A stretch of DNA of 22,025 nucleotides from contig DATKVG010000224.1 in NCBI GenBank assembly GCA_035530195.1, forward strand, positions 1 through 22,025. The letters are read 5' to 3'. The stretch comes from JAPLKX01 sp035530195 (lineage in GTDB: Bacteria > Hydrogenedentota > Hydrogenedentia > Hydrogenedentales > SLHB01). The notes beneath the pieces are model-generated. The model ran no database searches. It was not told the DNA's origin and saw nothing but the letters and a program-made list of their open reading frames with translations. The position numbers were made by a program, and so were the translations under genes. Shown here piece after piece: positions 1 to 7,834 of the stretch (positions are counted from its first letter, which is position 1; each line of letters starts with the position of its first letter).

Positions 1-812
1 GTGGCGTCGGACTCGGCGGCGGTTGAGGGGTTGTTGATATCGCGCACAAACAGCCGGCTGACGTTGACGCTCAGGCGATAAAACGTATCCCCGCCGCCGG
101 GCCCATGGCCGTAGTCGGTGGGGTCGTCAATAACTTGGGCGTCTTTCATGAAGTTGACGTCGCCAATGAACATGCGCCAAGCCAGCAGGTCCCACAGGAA
201 CAGTCCTTGTTCTTCCGTGACAATCGCATAGGGGAAGTAGGTGTACATCTGGTTGGTGACACACTCGCAGTCGCCGCGCGGGCCCTGGAGGCGGGACAGG
301 GCCAGCTCGTTTGCAGGATTGGCCAGCAACGCCGGATCGATTCGGTCTTCGGCAAACGTTTCGTCCACGTACCAGCGGTCTCGTGGGACGGTCCGGAGAG
401 CGATTGCGGAGGGGCAGACGAGAACGCGCAGGTCGGTAAGGTAGTCGTTGTAGACGGTTTTGGCGTCGAAGATGTAATTGTTGCGGATGAGGTTTCTTGG
501 GTAGTTTCCGCTAAGGTCGACGTTGTCGTAGGTGTAGGTTACCCATTCCTCTCCCCAGTACTGGTTGGGAGCGCCGGGGGGCAATTGGTCGCCGTGTTCG
601 TTGGCAAACATTAAGAAGACAAGGCCCATCTGTTTCATGTTGCTGGCACACGAGACGCGGTTGGCCTGTTCGCGGGCCCGGGCGAGGGCGGGAAGCAACA
701 GGGCGGCCAAAATGGACATAATCGTGATAACGACCAGCAGCTCGATCAGGGTGAAGCCCGCGTCGTGCGGGGCCGCGTGGCGCGGGGACGTTTGCGAGAC
801 TCGTTGATACAT
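1..812 (-). CDS. DUF1559-type prepilin-like protein, 3' end cut off by the window edge
   Basis: The frame starts at an ATG at 812-810, preceded by AGAGGTG, and stays open for 270 codons to the window edge, so the C-terminus is missing. Residues 19-24 read GFTLIE, a type IV prepilin/pseudopilin cleavage and methylation site: an 18-residue leader, cleavage between G19 and F20, and Glu at +5. A hydrophobic helix follows to about residue 42, and then the PALARAREQANRVSC-SNMKQMGL segment typical of DUF1559 (H-X9-DG) proteins. The mature part would sit in the cell envelope or a type II/IV-like assembly. Near the edge it reads YRLSVNVSRLFVRDINNP, which in this family directly precedes the C-terminal H-X9-DG block. 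These proteins occur in many copies in planctomycete-like genomes and their function is mostly unknown. The class is secure; a specific role is not. Confidence 0.9.
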   Translation of the reverse strand, partial: MYQRVSQTSPRHAAPHDAGFTLIELLVVITIMSILAALLLPALARAREQANRVSCASNMKQMGLVFLMFANEHGDQLPPGAPNQYWGEEWVTYTYDNVDLSGNYPRNLIRNNYIFDAKTVYNDYLTDLRVLVCPSAIALRTVPRDRWYVDETFAEDRIDPALLANPANELALSRLQGPRGDCECVTNQMYTYFPYAIVTEEQGLFLWDLLAWRMFIGDVNFMKDAQVIDDPTDYGHGPGGGDTFYRLSVNVSRLFVRDINNPSTAAESDA

Positions 813-944
813 AGTCACACCTCTGGATAGGACACTTGTTCGGTCCCCGCTGTCCTCGCCGAAGCAGGAACAGAGGGTTAAGCGGCCAATCAACTTCGGC
901 ATAGCAATAACCCGGCGGGACGGTTTATTACGCCTTCTTGCGTC

Positions 945-973
945 ATGGTAACATTGCGTATAAAGCGTGTCAA
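945..973 (-). promoter_or_regulatory. Sigma-70-like promoter for the prepilin gene
   Basis: On the minus strand TTGACA (973-968) is separated by 17 bp from TACCAT (950-945). The -35 box is perfect and the -10 matches 4 of 6 bases. The predicted start near 938 leaves a leader of about 125 nt before the prepilin ATG. It lies just past the stop of the upstream GH99-like gene, so the prepilin is probably transcribed on its own. Confidence 0.5.
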
Positions 974-990
974 TAGCAGTTTGCGCACGT

Positions 991-3234
991 TCACCCGGCG
1001 GGAGCCGTCTTTGGATCTGGATAGTCGTAGGGGCCCCTGCCCATGTCGGACGGGGCGACGTTGACGGGGCGGTCGGCGCCCGGCGAAAACACCTCGCGCA
1101 CCGCCTCGTACATCTTGAACCCGAACTCGACGCAGGGTTCGATATAGCTGCCTTCGCCCCATTCGTTGATGGGGCCGAGGATGACGATTTTCTTGTCGTT
1201 GTTCACGGCGAACTGCCATGCACCCTGGAGAAGCTGGTAGAAGAGCTGGGGGGTCCGGCCTTCGAGGACGAGTGCCTTATCTCCATGCCAGGGGCGCGAG
1301 TCCCATCCGGTATCGATGACGGGGTAGTAGGCGAGAGATCCTGCGGCGGCATTCTTGTCGGTCCAGCTTTGTGCGGCCGTCTTGACGGCGTCTTCGAACT
1401 TGAGGCGCTGGGGGCCTTGGGCGCTTTGAAGGGCGCCCCACTCGTGGTAGGTGGTTACGCCGGTGTAGCCTTCGGCAATGAGGGCGTCGATATTCTGCTT
1501 GGAGAAGTCGTAACCCATGGCCACAAACGTAATGCCGGGGTAACCGGCCTTGCGGGCCATTTCCTGGGCCTCGTCCATGGATTTTTTGACAGACTCGGAC
1601 CCTTTCAGGTCGGCCCGGATGTTGCTGGGCGCCCAGATGAAGACGGCGGGTTTGCCGTTAATCCTGAAATAGCCGGGGAGGTTGAAGTACTTGTCGATCC
1701 ATTCGTGGGTGACGTTTCGGAAATCTTCTGCCGAATGGGTGCCTGGGGGGTTGTGGTTGGCCCACATGATGGCCACCTTGAGCAGGTCGCGGTACTTGGC
1801 TTTCCTGTAGGCTTCGAACCAATGGGTGAGTTGTTGCTTGCCATCGCACCAGTACCAGTCGACCAGGAAACATGAGATGGCGTTTTCGACGGCCCACTTT
1901 ATCTGCCAATCGACGCACTCGGGGTTGCCCTCGTTGTAGTAGCCGAGAGCGGGTTTCCGGTTTGGGGCGGTTGAGCGGATACAGTCCCATTTGGAGTGGG
2001 AATCCCAGCCGGGGAAATAGTAGGCGCACACGTCAAACGGCGTGTACGCGGGCTTTGGCTGTGGGACGTAGTCGGTCTTGGGAATCTTGATGGCTTCCTC
2101 AAAGATCACGGGCGTTTCGACGGTTGTTGTCTTGTCGTAGCCGAGCAGCAGGTCAAAGTTGCCGGCGGAACGAGCCCGGACGCGCCAGTGCAGTTCGTGC
2201 AGTTCGCCGTGCTTGAGGGCCGGCAGAGGCTGTTCGATCTTGGATTCGACAAACGCCATGTCCGGCGGGAGGACCAGCCGGGCGGATGTCGGCTCGGTAG
2301 GTTGGCCGCCGATGTTGGTGAATTGGACAAGCACGCTCGATTCGGTGTCCGGCCGCGGAACCGCGTTTTCCAGCCCGAAATACTGGACGGCGAGTTCGGC
2401 GGGCCCGTCGGGCGCCTCGCTGAGCCGGAACGATTTGACTATGCACCGCGCTGGCAGGCGCAGCCCGAGCGCGCATATCGAACCGGACCAAGCTTTGTTG
2501 GATTTGAGTTCGACGTTGTAGAAACACGGACCTTCAGCTTTCCTGAGGGGGAAACTCGCGCTTTGAGCGCCAAGCAACCCTGGCGCCGCCCATAGAACCT
2601 CCCCGACATCGTCCGTCGGGCTCTCGAGTTCGATTACGGCCCAGCCCTTGGAATCGATTGGAAGGTTGAGCGGCGGGGCAAAAAGCTCCCGGCCCTGTCT
2701 CGGGATGGACTTCCACTTCTCTCCGTTGTTGGCGAAATCCCACGCAAAGACGTCGCTTCTGGCAAACTTTGGGCGCCCCCATGCGGCGACCTTGATGGAT
2801 TGTATCGAGAACTGGGCGCCGTCATAGAGGTCGAGCCGCAATTGGCGGATGGTCTTTTCGGCCTGCCAGAACGGGAACACGACCACGTCCTGCGGTCTGC
2901 CCGCCTGGACCTCAAAACGGGTCGACTTGTCTGGCGAGAATCCGCCGTTCTTGCCGGAGGTTTCGCCGGTCCAGAACAACTCTCCGCTGCCGGGTTTGGA
3001 TGCCTGGATGCGGATTGTGACGTATTGCCAGGGTGTGGCGGGGATCTCGAGGCCGCCGCGGATCAGCATCGGGTCCCAATTCACTGCGTCCGCCTTCAGC
3101 GAGCCCTCTTCAATGCGGACATTTTCGAGGTGCGAGTTGGGCGTCCATCCCTGCAGGTCGGTTTCAAAAGTCCACTGCGGCAAAAGCGACACTGCTCCCA
3201 GGGAAACAACCAGGGCCGCGGTAAATGCTGTCAT
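991..3234 (-). CDS. Secreted GH99/WbsX-like glycoside hydrolase with N-terminal beta-sandwich domains
   Basis: 747 residues from the ATG at 3234, chosen because GGAGG lies 8 nt upstream and the protein then opens with a signal-peptide-like segment (MTAFTAALVVSLGAVSLL); a start 20 codons further up would bury it. Residues about 20-155 and 163-275 look like two related beta-sandwich modules (WTFETDLQGW and FAWDFANNGEKW openings), possibly carbohydrate-binding. Residues about 280-385 look like an Ig/CARDB-type domain. The C-terminal half, from CAYYFPGW (403-410) through GYYNEG (431-436) and DWYW (459-462) to NEWGEG (690-695), matches the GH99-like/WbsX (PF14307-type) TIM-barrel pattern, whose characterised relatives act on mannans or surface polysaccharides. 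Substrate and activity are not shown by the sequence. It is divergent from an MFS transporter gene, which could import a released product. Confidence 0.8.
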   Translation of the reverse strand: MTAFTAALVVSLGAVSLLPQWTFETDLQGWTPNSHLENVRIEEGSLKADAVNWDPMLIRGGLEIPATPWQYVTIRIQASKPGSGELFWTGETSGKNGGFSPDKSTRFEVQAGRPQDVVVFPFWQAEKTIRQLRLDLYDGAQFSIQSIKVAAWGRPKFARSDVFAWDFANNGEKWKSIPRQGRELFAPPLNLPIDSKGWAVIELESPTDDVGEVLWAAPGLLGAQSASFPLRKAEGPCFYNVELKSNKAWSGSICALGLRLPARCIVKSFRLSEAPDGPAELAVQYFGLENAVPRPDTESSVLVQFTNIGGQPTEPTSARLVLPPDMAFVESKIEQPLPALKHGELHELHWRVRARSAGNFDLLLGYDKTTTVETPVIFEEAIKIPKTDYVPQPKPAYTPFDVCAYYFPGWDSHSKWDCIRSTAPNRKPALGYYNEGNPECVDWQIKWAVENAISCFLVDWYWCDGKQQLTHWFEAYRKAKYRDLLKVAIMWANHNPPGTHSAEDFRNVTHEWIDKYFNLPGYFRINGKPAVFIWAPSNIRADLKGSESVKKSMDEAQEMARKAGYPGITFVAMGYDFSKQNIDALIAEGYTGVTTYHEWGALQSAQGPQRLKFEDAVKTAAQSWTDKNAAAGSLAYYPVIDTGWDSRPWHGDKALVLEGRTPQLFYQLLQGAWQFAVNNDKKIVILGPINEWGEGSYIEPCVEFGFKMYEAVREVFSPGADRPVNVAPSDMGRGPYDYPDPKTAPAG

Positions 3235-3265
3235 TGCTAAAACCTCCGTAGACACAACCACTTCA

Positions 3266-3294
3266 AGCATACCATGCAAGGCGGTCTCAACCAA
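3266..3294 (-). promoter_or_regulatory. Probable promoter of the GH99-like gene
   Basis: On the minus strand TTGGTT (3294-3289), a 17-bp spacer and TATGCT (3271-3266), with TGG just before the -10 giving an extended -10 motif. The leader would be about 25 nt. The -35 box is weak (3 of 6), which suits dependence on an activator; the tandem repeat at 3303-3329 lies just upstream. Confidence 0.4.
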
Positions 3295-3302
3295 AAACAG
3301 AG

Positions 3303-3329
3303 TGGGACGATTGGGACATTTGGGACAAT
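3303..3329. repeat. Three tandem 9-bp repeats between two divergent promoters
   Basis: Three head-to-tail copies of TGGGACNNT (TGGGACGAT, TGGGACATT, TGGGACAAT). They begin 9 bp upstream of the proposed -35 of the GH99-like gene and end 19 bp before the proposed -35 of the MFS gene. A role as a shared regulator-binding site is inferred from position only. Confidence 0.6.
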
Positions 3330-3348
3330 TGAGAGCTTAGAACAAGGG

Positions 3349-3377
3349 TTGATCCTCGATGCTTTTTGCCCTACGAT
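3349..3377 (+). promoter_or_regulatory. Probable promoter of the MFS transporter gene
   Basis: TTGATC (3349-3354), 17-bp spacer, TACGAT (3372-3377); each box matches 4 of 6 consensus bases. The predicted leader is about 50 nt and leads to a good ribosome binding site before the ATG at 3433. Confidence 0.4.
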
Positions 3378-3432
3378 AGGCAAGGATTCTGGGAGCGCCG
3401 CAGGACGTCCTGCCTAACGTAAGGAGAGTTTC

Positions 3433-4668
3433 ATGAACGGCCGAGTGCGTGTCCAACTGTCTACGATGATGTTTATAGAATTTTTTATTTGGGGTGCGTG
3501 GTTTGTGACGATGGGCACCTATCTGAACGAGATCGGTTTTCGGGGGACGGAAATCGCTCTGGCCTACAGTACGACGGCTTGGGCTGCCGTTTTCTCTCCG
3601 TTTTTTGTCGGGATGGTGGCCGACAGGTTCTTTTCGGCGCAGAAGGTGCTGGGCGTGATGCACCTGCTGGGTGGCGTGCTGATGGTAGCGGCTTCGAGAA
3701 TCACGACTCCGGGTGCTTTTTTCGGGGTGTTGCTCGCGTATGCGCTTTGCTACATGCCCACGCTGGCCCTGGTTAATGCCATCTCGTTTAATCAGATGAA
3801 AGACCCGGGAACGGAGTTTCCCTCGGTCCGCGTTTTGGGCACGCTGGGGTGGATCGTGGCGGGTCTTATCATCAGCTTCTTGAAACTGGAGGCCACCGCC
3901 GTACCGTTGCAGGTCGCGGCCGGCGTTTCGTTCCTGCTGGGATTCTATTCATTTGCGCTGCCCTCGACTCCGCCGAAGTCGATTGGCAAAAAAGTCACTA
4001 TCGGCGACGTACTTGGCCTGGACGCGTTGAGATTGATGAAGGATTTCTCTTTCACGATCTTCGTGGTGTCCAGCCTGCTGATTTGCATTCCGCTGTCGTT
4101 CTACTATTCGTTCGCGAACCTGTTCTTCAATGAAATCGGCATGACCAACGCCGCGGCCAAGATGAGCATGGGGCAGATGTCCGAGGTCTTCTTTATGCTT
4201 GTGATGCCGTTCTTCTTCTCGCGGCTGGGCGTCAAAAAGATGCTGCTGGTGGGTATGGCGGCGTGGGTGGCCCGGTACTTCCTGTTCGCGTATGGCAACA
4301 ACGATTCGCTCGTGGCGATGTTCTATGCGGGCATCCTGCTGCACGGGATCTGCTACGACTTCTTCTTTGTCACCGGCCAGATCTACGTTGATCAGAAAGC
4401 GCCCAAAGAAATTCGGGCGAGCGCGCAGGGCTTTCTCGGATTGGTTACGTATGGCGCCGGCATGGTGATCGGCAATTACGTGGCTGGGCTCGTCGTGCAG
4501 AATTATGAACTTCTGGAAAATGGCGCGGTGAGCGGCCACATATGGAAAAGCATCTGGTTGATTCCGGCGGTTATGGCGGGCGCGGTGATTGTTGGATTCA
4601 CGCTTCTGTTCCGGGAAAAGGAAGCTGCTGTGGCTAAGGAGGCCGCACCGGCCGCCGCAGAACAATAG
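3433..4668 (+). CDS. MFS transporter of the nucleoside:H+ symporter (NupG/XapB-like) family
   Basis: 411 residues, preceded by AAGGAG about 8 nt before the ATG. The protein is hydrophobic throughout, with about 12 membrane segments, the usual length for the family. The start (STMMFIEFFIWGAWFVTMGTYL), the loop FNQMKDPGTEFPSVRVLGTLGWIVAGL near residues 115-145 and the DQKAPKEIRASAQGF segment near residue 320 are typical of the nucleoside:H+ symporter group of the major facilitator superfamily. Relatives in environmental genomes are often labelled nucleoside or sugar permeases, so the substrate is open. It is divergent from the GH99-like hydrolase, suggesting but not proving uptake of a sugar. 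An Ala/Glu-rich tail ends the protein, followed by a clear terminator. Confidence 0.85.
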   Translation: MNGRVRVQLSTMMFIEFFIWGAWFVTMGTYLNEIGFRGTEIALAYSTTAWAAVFSPFFVGMVADRFFSAQKVLGVMHLLGGVLMVAASRITTPGAFFGVLLAYALCYMPTLALVNAISFNQMKDPGTEFPSVRVLGTLGWIVAGLIISFLKLEATAVPLQVAAGVSFLLGFYSFALPSTPPKSIGKKVTIGDVLGLDALRLMKDFSFTIFVVSSLLICIPLSFYYSFANLFFNEIGMTNAAAKMSMGQMSEVFFMLVMPFFFSRLGVKKMLLVGMAAWVARYFLFAYGNNDSLVAMFYAGILLHGICYDFFFVTGQIYVDQKAPKEIRASAQGFLGLVTYGAGMVIGNYVAGLVVQNYELLENGAVSGHIWKSIWLIPAVMAGAVIVGFTLLFREKEAAVAKEAAPAAAEQ

Positions 4669-4682
4669 ACTTCGGCATCGAC

Positions 4683-4725
4683 CGCGGGCGAGGTTTGAGC
4701 AAGAGTCTCGCCCGCGTTTCTTTTT
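4683..4725 (+). terminator. Intrinsic terminator of the MFS gene
   Basis: Perfect 10-bp stem CGCGGGCGAG (4683-4692) / CTCGCCCGCG (4707-4716) with a 14-nt loop, followed by TTTCTTTTT (4717-4725), starting 15 bp after the stop codon. Confidence 0.85.
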
Positions 4726-4733
4726 AGCGCAGC

Positions 4734-6914
4734 TTATTCGTAGAGGCGTGGGCGGGTGGCGTCAAACTTTTTCAACTCTTTTTCGTACCGCGCCACGATG
4801 TGGAGCGCAGGCTCGCCGTGCTGGATGCGTTGGCGCAGATCGGATGTGCCGGCGAGCGTGTCGAAGTGGGATGTGAACTTGAGATCGGCGGGGTGGCGGC
4901 GGCGGATGGCTGAGAGGAGCGCCACGGCCAGTGTGAATGACCGGACCCGCGGCGCGTCTTCGATCACGATGTGGATTCCGGCGCAAGGTTCATTTTGAAG
5001 CGTTGGCTTGCTGGCCTTTCCCGGAATCGGAACGGGCGTGTACCGCACGGGTTCGAGGCGGCAGCCGGGACGTTCGTCTTCGAGGATGGTTCCCGCCACG
5101 GCTTCGGCATCGAGCCACGGCGCGCCGACCAGCAGAAACGGCGTTTCGGTGCCTCGGCCTTCGTTCATGTTGACGCCTTCGAACAGGCACGTGCCGGCAT
5201 AGGCGAGGGCGGTTTCGGGCGTGGGCATGTTTGGCGAGGGGGCCACCCATGGCAATCTACACTCGGCAAAGATTCTTTCGCGTGGCCAGGCGTCGAGCTT
5301 GCTGACGATCACTTGTGGTTTTTGCGCGCGCAGCAGCCGGTTTCTGAAAAACAGGGCCAGCTCGCCGAGCGTCATGCCGTGCCGGGCCGGGATGGGCGCG
5401 CAGCACACGTCTTTGCCGAATTCGCGCGCGATCGAGCCTTCGAGCACGACGCCGCCGAGCGGGTTGGGGCGGTCGAGGACGAGGACGGGTTTGCGTGCGG
5501 CCGCACATGCCTGGAGGCAGCGGAGCATGGTGGCCATGTAGGTGTAGTAGCGGGACCCGACGTCGGGCAGGTCGACGACAAACAGGTCGATGTCGCGAAG
5601 TTGAGCGAGGTTGGGCCGTGGCTGATCGCCGTACAGGCTGATAACAGGAACCGGGCCGTCCTGCGACGCAACGCATTCGCCGGCCTCGGCGGAAGCCAAG
5701 AGGCCGTGCTCGGGCGTGTAGATGTACTTGACCCGGGTGTCAGACGACAGGCGCAAGACATCGAGCAGGGGCCGCCCGAGCTGATCCACGGCCGCAGAGT
5801 TGGTCAGTACGGCCAGACGTTTTCCCTGGACTTCGTCGAACCCGCTCCACGTCAGCCGGTCCAGCCCGGTGTGGGTGTTCGTGGATGTGTGGAAAAAAAA
5901 CCGTGCCACCGGCGCATGAAACTCGCTACGGAACGCCCGGTTGTTTCGGTTGTCGCGGGATGGGTGGCAGGTGTTGCCCAGCAGGATCGAGAAGAGGCCC
6001 GTCTGGAGGTCGAGCCAGATGCTTGTGCCGGTCCAGCCGGTGTGGCCGATTGCGCTGCGGGAGGGGAGGAACCCTTCGCTGCCGCACGACCACGGGTCGA
6101 TTTTCCAGCCCAGCCCCTGCCAGGGGTAGAAGGGCACCTGCCCGAGCGCAGACATCTCGGCGACGGTTTTCTCCGGCAATAGTCGGCGGTCGTAGAGGGC
6201 GCGGCAAAACAGGGCGAGGTCTTCTGCGCACGAGAACAGGCCTGCATGCCCCGCGACGCCGCCCACGACCCATGCGGTTTCGTCATGGACGGCCCCGCGC
6301 ATTACGTACCCGCGCCAGGGGCAGTTCTCGGTGGCCGCGCAACGCGCCGCCCATTCGGCCGGCGGGCGGAAGCGGGTGTGCGCCATGCCGAGGGGTGTAA
6401 AAATCCTGCGGTGGCAAAAGGCGTCGAGTGAGTCGCCCGCAGCCAATTCGACGACCTTGCCGAGGATGATGAAGCCGAGATCGGAATAGACGCGGCGCAC
6501 CCCGGGTGGGGCCGAGATGCTATCGAGCGAGAGGCGCTGAAGGACTTCGTTGATGCTGCTGACCTCCCGGAAGTAGGGAATGCCGGCATCGAGTCCGGTG
6601 GTGTGGGTGAGGCAATGGCGAACGGTGAAATGGCGGAATGCGGGCACGGGCAGGATCTCGGCGACAGGTTGATCGAGATCGAGCTTGCCGTCGTCGCGCA
6701 GCATAAGGATGGCGGTGGTGGTTGCAACCACTTTGGTGAGCGAGGCGAGATCGTAGAGTGTGGCGGGCTCGGCCGGTTCTGGTTCCGGCAGCGACTGGCG
6801 CAAGCCGTACGCGCCACAGAAAAGAACCTGGTCGCGTTCTCCCACGCAGGCGACTCCACCGGGTGCGTGAGAGGCTTTTACGGCATCTTCGAGGGCTTTA
6901 CCGAACAGGTCCAT
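4734..6914 (-). CDS. Fused serine hydrolase (AmiE/beta-lactamase fold) and NamZ-type exo-beta-N-acetylmuramidase (DUF1343, GH171)
   Basis: 726 residues. Residues 1 to about 340 are a beta-lactamase-family serine hydrolase: SxxK as SLTK (58-61), the second motif as YSD (143-145) and the third as HTG (291-293). Residues about 350-726 are a complete DUF1343 domain with PEHG (401-404), DVGSRYYTY (451-459), DRPNPLGG (481-488), PARHGMTLGELA (509-520), SPNMPT (560-565) and NEGRGTETPF (584-593). NamZ enzymes remove MurNAc from the non-reducing end of peptidoglycan pieces. In Bacillus subtilis, nagZ, amiE and namZ are neighbouring muropeptide-recycling genes, and AmiE is a serine hydrolase of this fold, so the fusion plausibly joins amidase and muramidase. 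No signal peptide is visible, and an in-frame TAA six codons before the ATG rules out a longer N-terminus, so the site of action is unclear. Substrate of the first domain is inferred. Confidence 0.88.
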   Translation of the reverse strand: MDLFGKALEDAVKASHAPGGVACVGERDQVLFCGAYGLRQSLPEPEPAEPATLYDLASLTKVVATTTAILMLRDDGKLDLDQPVAEILPVPAFRHFTVRHCLTHTTGLDAGIPYFREVSSINEVLQRLSLDSISAPPGVRRVYSDLGFIILGKVVELAAGDSLDAFCHRRIFTPLGMAHTRFRPPAEWAARCAATENCPWRGYVMRGAVHDETAWVVGGVAGHAGLFSCAEDLALFCRALYDRRLLPEKTVAEMSALGQVPFYPWQGLGWKIDPWSCGSEGFLPSRSAIGHTGWTGTSIWLDLQTGLFSILLGNTCHPSRDNRNNRAFRSEFHAPVARFFFHTSTNTHTGLDRLTWSGFDEVQGKRLAVLTNSAAVDQLGRPLLDVLRLSSDTRVKYIYTPEHGLLASAEAGECVASQDGPVPVISLYGDQPRPNLAQLRDIDLFVVDLPDVGSRYYTYMATMLRCLQACAAARKPVLVLDRPNPLGGVVLEGSIAREFGKDVCCAPIPARHGMTLGELALFFRNRLLRAQKPQVIVSKLDAWPRERIFAECRLPWVAPSPNMPTPETALAYAGTCLFEGVNMNEGRGTETPFLLVGAPWLDAEAVAGTILEDERPGCRLEPVRYTPVPIPGKASKPTLQNEPCAGIHIVIEDAPRVRSFTLAVALLSAIRRRHPADLKFTSHFDTLAGTSDLRQRIQHGEPALHIVARYEKELKKFDATRPRLYE

Positions 6915-6955
6915 AAACTTCCCTGGCGCATCTTAACACGCGGCCGGCCCGGGGC

Positions 6956-7014
6956 AAAAAAAAGACAATGCGCCGCCTCCGTGTACGGCCTGTGGCCGCA
7001 CCCGGCCGCGGCGC
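6956..7014 (-). terminator. Probable terminator of the Lys-rich gene
   Basis: On the minus strand a GC-rich hairpin with outer arms GCGCCGC (7014-7008) / GCGGCGC (6976-6970) and inner complementary GGCC blocks is followed, after 6 nt, by eight T (6963-6956). It lies about 100 nt after the stop of the Lys-rich gene and upstream of the AmiE-NamZ gene. Confidence 0.6.
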
Positions 7015-7118
7015 AAAGTCTTTCGGCCTAAGCTTATTGGAAGGCCCGCGTGTCTAGGCAGCGGCCTTATGGCGCTGCAACAGGAGGCGGACCTTCCCAA
7101 AAGCGCTTGGGCAGCGCC

Positions 7119-7259
7119 TTATCTCTTGGCCGCTTTTTTCTTGGCAGCCGGTTTTTTCTTGGCGACCACTTTTTTCTTGGCGACTGCCTTTTTCTTGGCG
7201 GCTGGCCTTTTCTTGGCGGCTGCCTTTTTCTTCGCGGCTGGCTTTCTTGCTGCTACCAT
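7119..7259 (-). CDS. 46-residue Lys/Ala-rich histone H1-tail-like protein
   Basis: The start at 7259 is preferred because AGGAG lies 8 nt upstream; another in-frame ATG 6 nt earlier sits too close to it. The protein is built of hexads of the form xAKKKx: 19 Lys, 16 Ala, 3 Arg, 4 Val, 3 Pro and the initiator Met. There is no acidic, aromatic or Cys residue and no folded domain. This composition matches the C-terminal tails of histone H1 and of bacterial H1-like or HU-tail proteins that bind DNA through charge, so a nucleoid or nucleic-acid-compacting role is likely but inferred. It stands alone: a stop lies 10 codons upstream of the first ATG, so it is not the tail of a longer HU protein. A good ribosome binding site and a downstream terminator argue that it is a real gene. 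On the opposite strand the same DNA reads as a false hydrophobic frame. Confidence 0.75.
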   Translation of the reverse strand: MVAARKPAAKKKAAAKKRPAAKKKAVAKKKVVAKKKPAAKKKAAKR

Positions 7260-7381
7260 TTGCATTTCTCCTTGCTTTTCACCTTTGACCACACTTCACG
7301 CACCCCGGGTTCCTTCCGCGACGACAGGTCACGGCCCAAGATGCCTGCTTCACGCGGGTCTTGCGCATGAAGCCGCCGAAT

Positions 7382-7409
7382 CGGCCTCAAACCCAGAGGC
7401 TTGAGGCCG
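7382..7409. repeat. Perfect 9-bp hairpin in the Lys-rich gene leader
   Basis: Arms CGGCCTCAA (7382-7390) and TTGAGGCCG (7401-7409) with a 10-nt loop, about 125 bp upstream of the Lys-rich gene start. No T tract follows on either strand, so it is not a terminator. It could be a leader structure or a binding site. Confidence 0.5.
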
Positions 7410-7490
7410 CTATAGCGCAATCCGATGGTGTTTTGGAAAGCCGTGGCGCCTGGCGCCCGGCGAATTCGCGAGAAGTGGTCTGCGGCGGGC

Positions 7491-7519
7491 GGCCGCGCGG
7501 TTTTCAGGAGCGCGCGGCC
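7491..7519. repeat. Perfect 9-bp GC-rich inverted repeat
   Basis: Arms GGCCGCGCG (7491-7499) and CGCGCGGCC (7511-7519), loop of 11 nt. No T tract follows on either strand. It lies 8 bp from the 11-bp inverted repeat at 7528. Confidence 0.45.
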
Positions 7520-7527
7520 TTGACCTG

Positions 7528-7557
7528 ATGAACATAGTCTGACAGTACTATGTTCAT
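7528..7557. promoter_or_regulatory. 11-bp inverted repeat, candidate operator
   Basis: Perfect arms ATGAACATAGT (7528-7538) and ACTATGTTCAT (7547-7557) around 8 bp (CTGACAGT). The two-fold symmetry and the spacing of about 19 bp between arm centres, roughly two helical turns, are typical of dimeric repressor sites. The GAAC...GTTC ends recall LexA-type boxes, but the internal distance is wrong for the known ones. A TTGACC at 7520-7525 just before it could be a -35 box on the plus strand. The controlled gene is unknown. Confidence 0.5.
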
Positions 7558-7834
7558 GTACCCTTATGCCACTCTTCCCGATCCTGCACGCATGCTTTCC
7601 CATAAGACTTCGGCTGGGATCACAGGTTTGGTGGCAACCGCTACACGTGCGGCGTTCACTTCGCTGTTCGCGCATCACCCTCCAGTTGTGTGCGCTGTGC
7701 GATTGTTCTCAACATAGACACATGGCCGCACATGCAACCTTTACCTCTATTCAACTATCGTTTGTCGCTGCCTCTATTAGCAAACATTTAGAAAAAAAAC
7801 AAGCATTATTTTTGCCGCACTTTTTTTCATGCCG

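Noticed and set aside
4971..6182. 403-codon open frame opposite the AmiE-NamZ gene
   Set aside because: The opposite strand carries the recognised motifs of both domains; this frame is its shadow.
7069..7404. Hydrophobic Phe/Leu/Ala-repeat protein on the plus strand
   Set aside because: It is the antisense reading of the AKKK repeats; the minus-strand frame has a ribosome binding site and a sensible composition.
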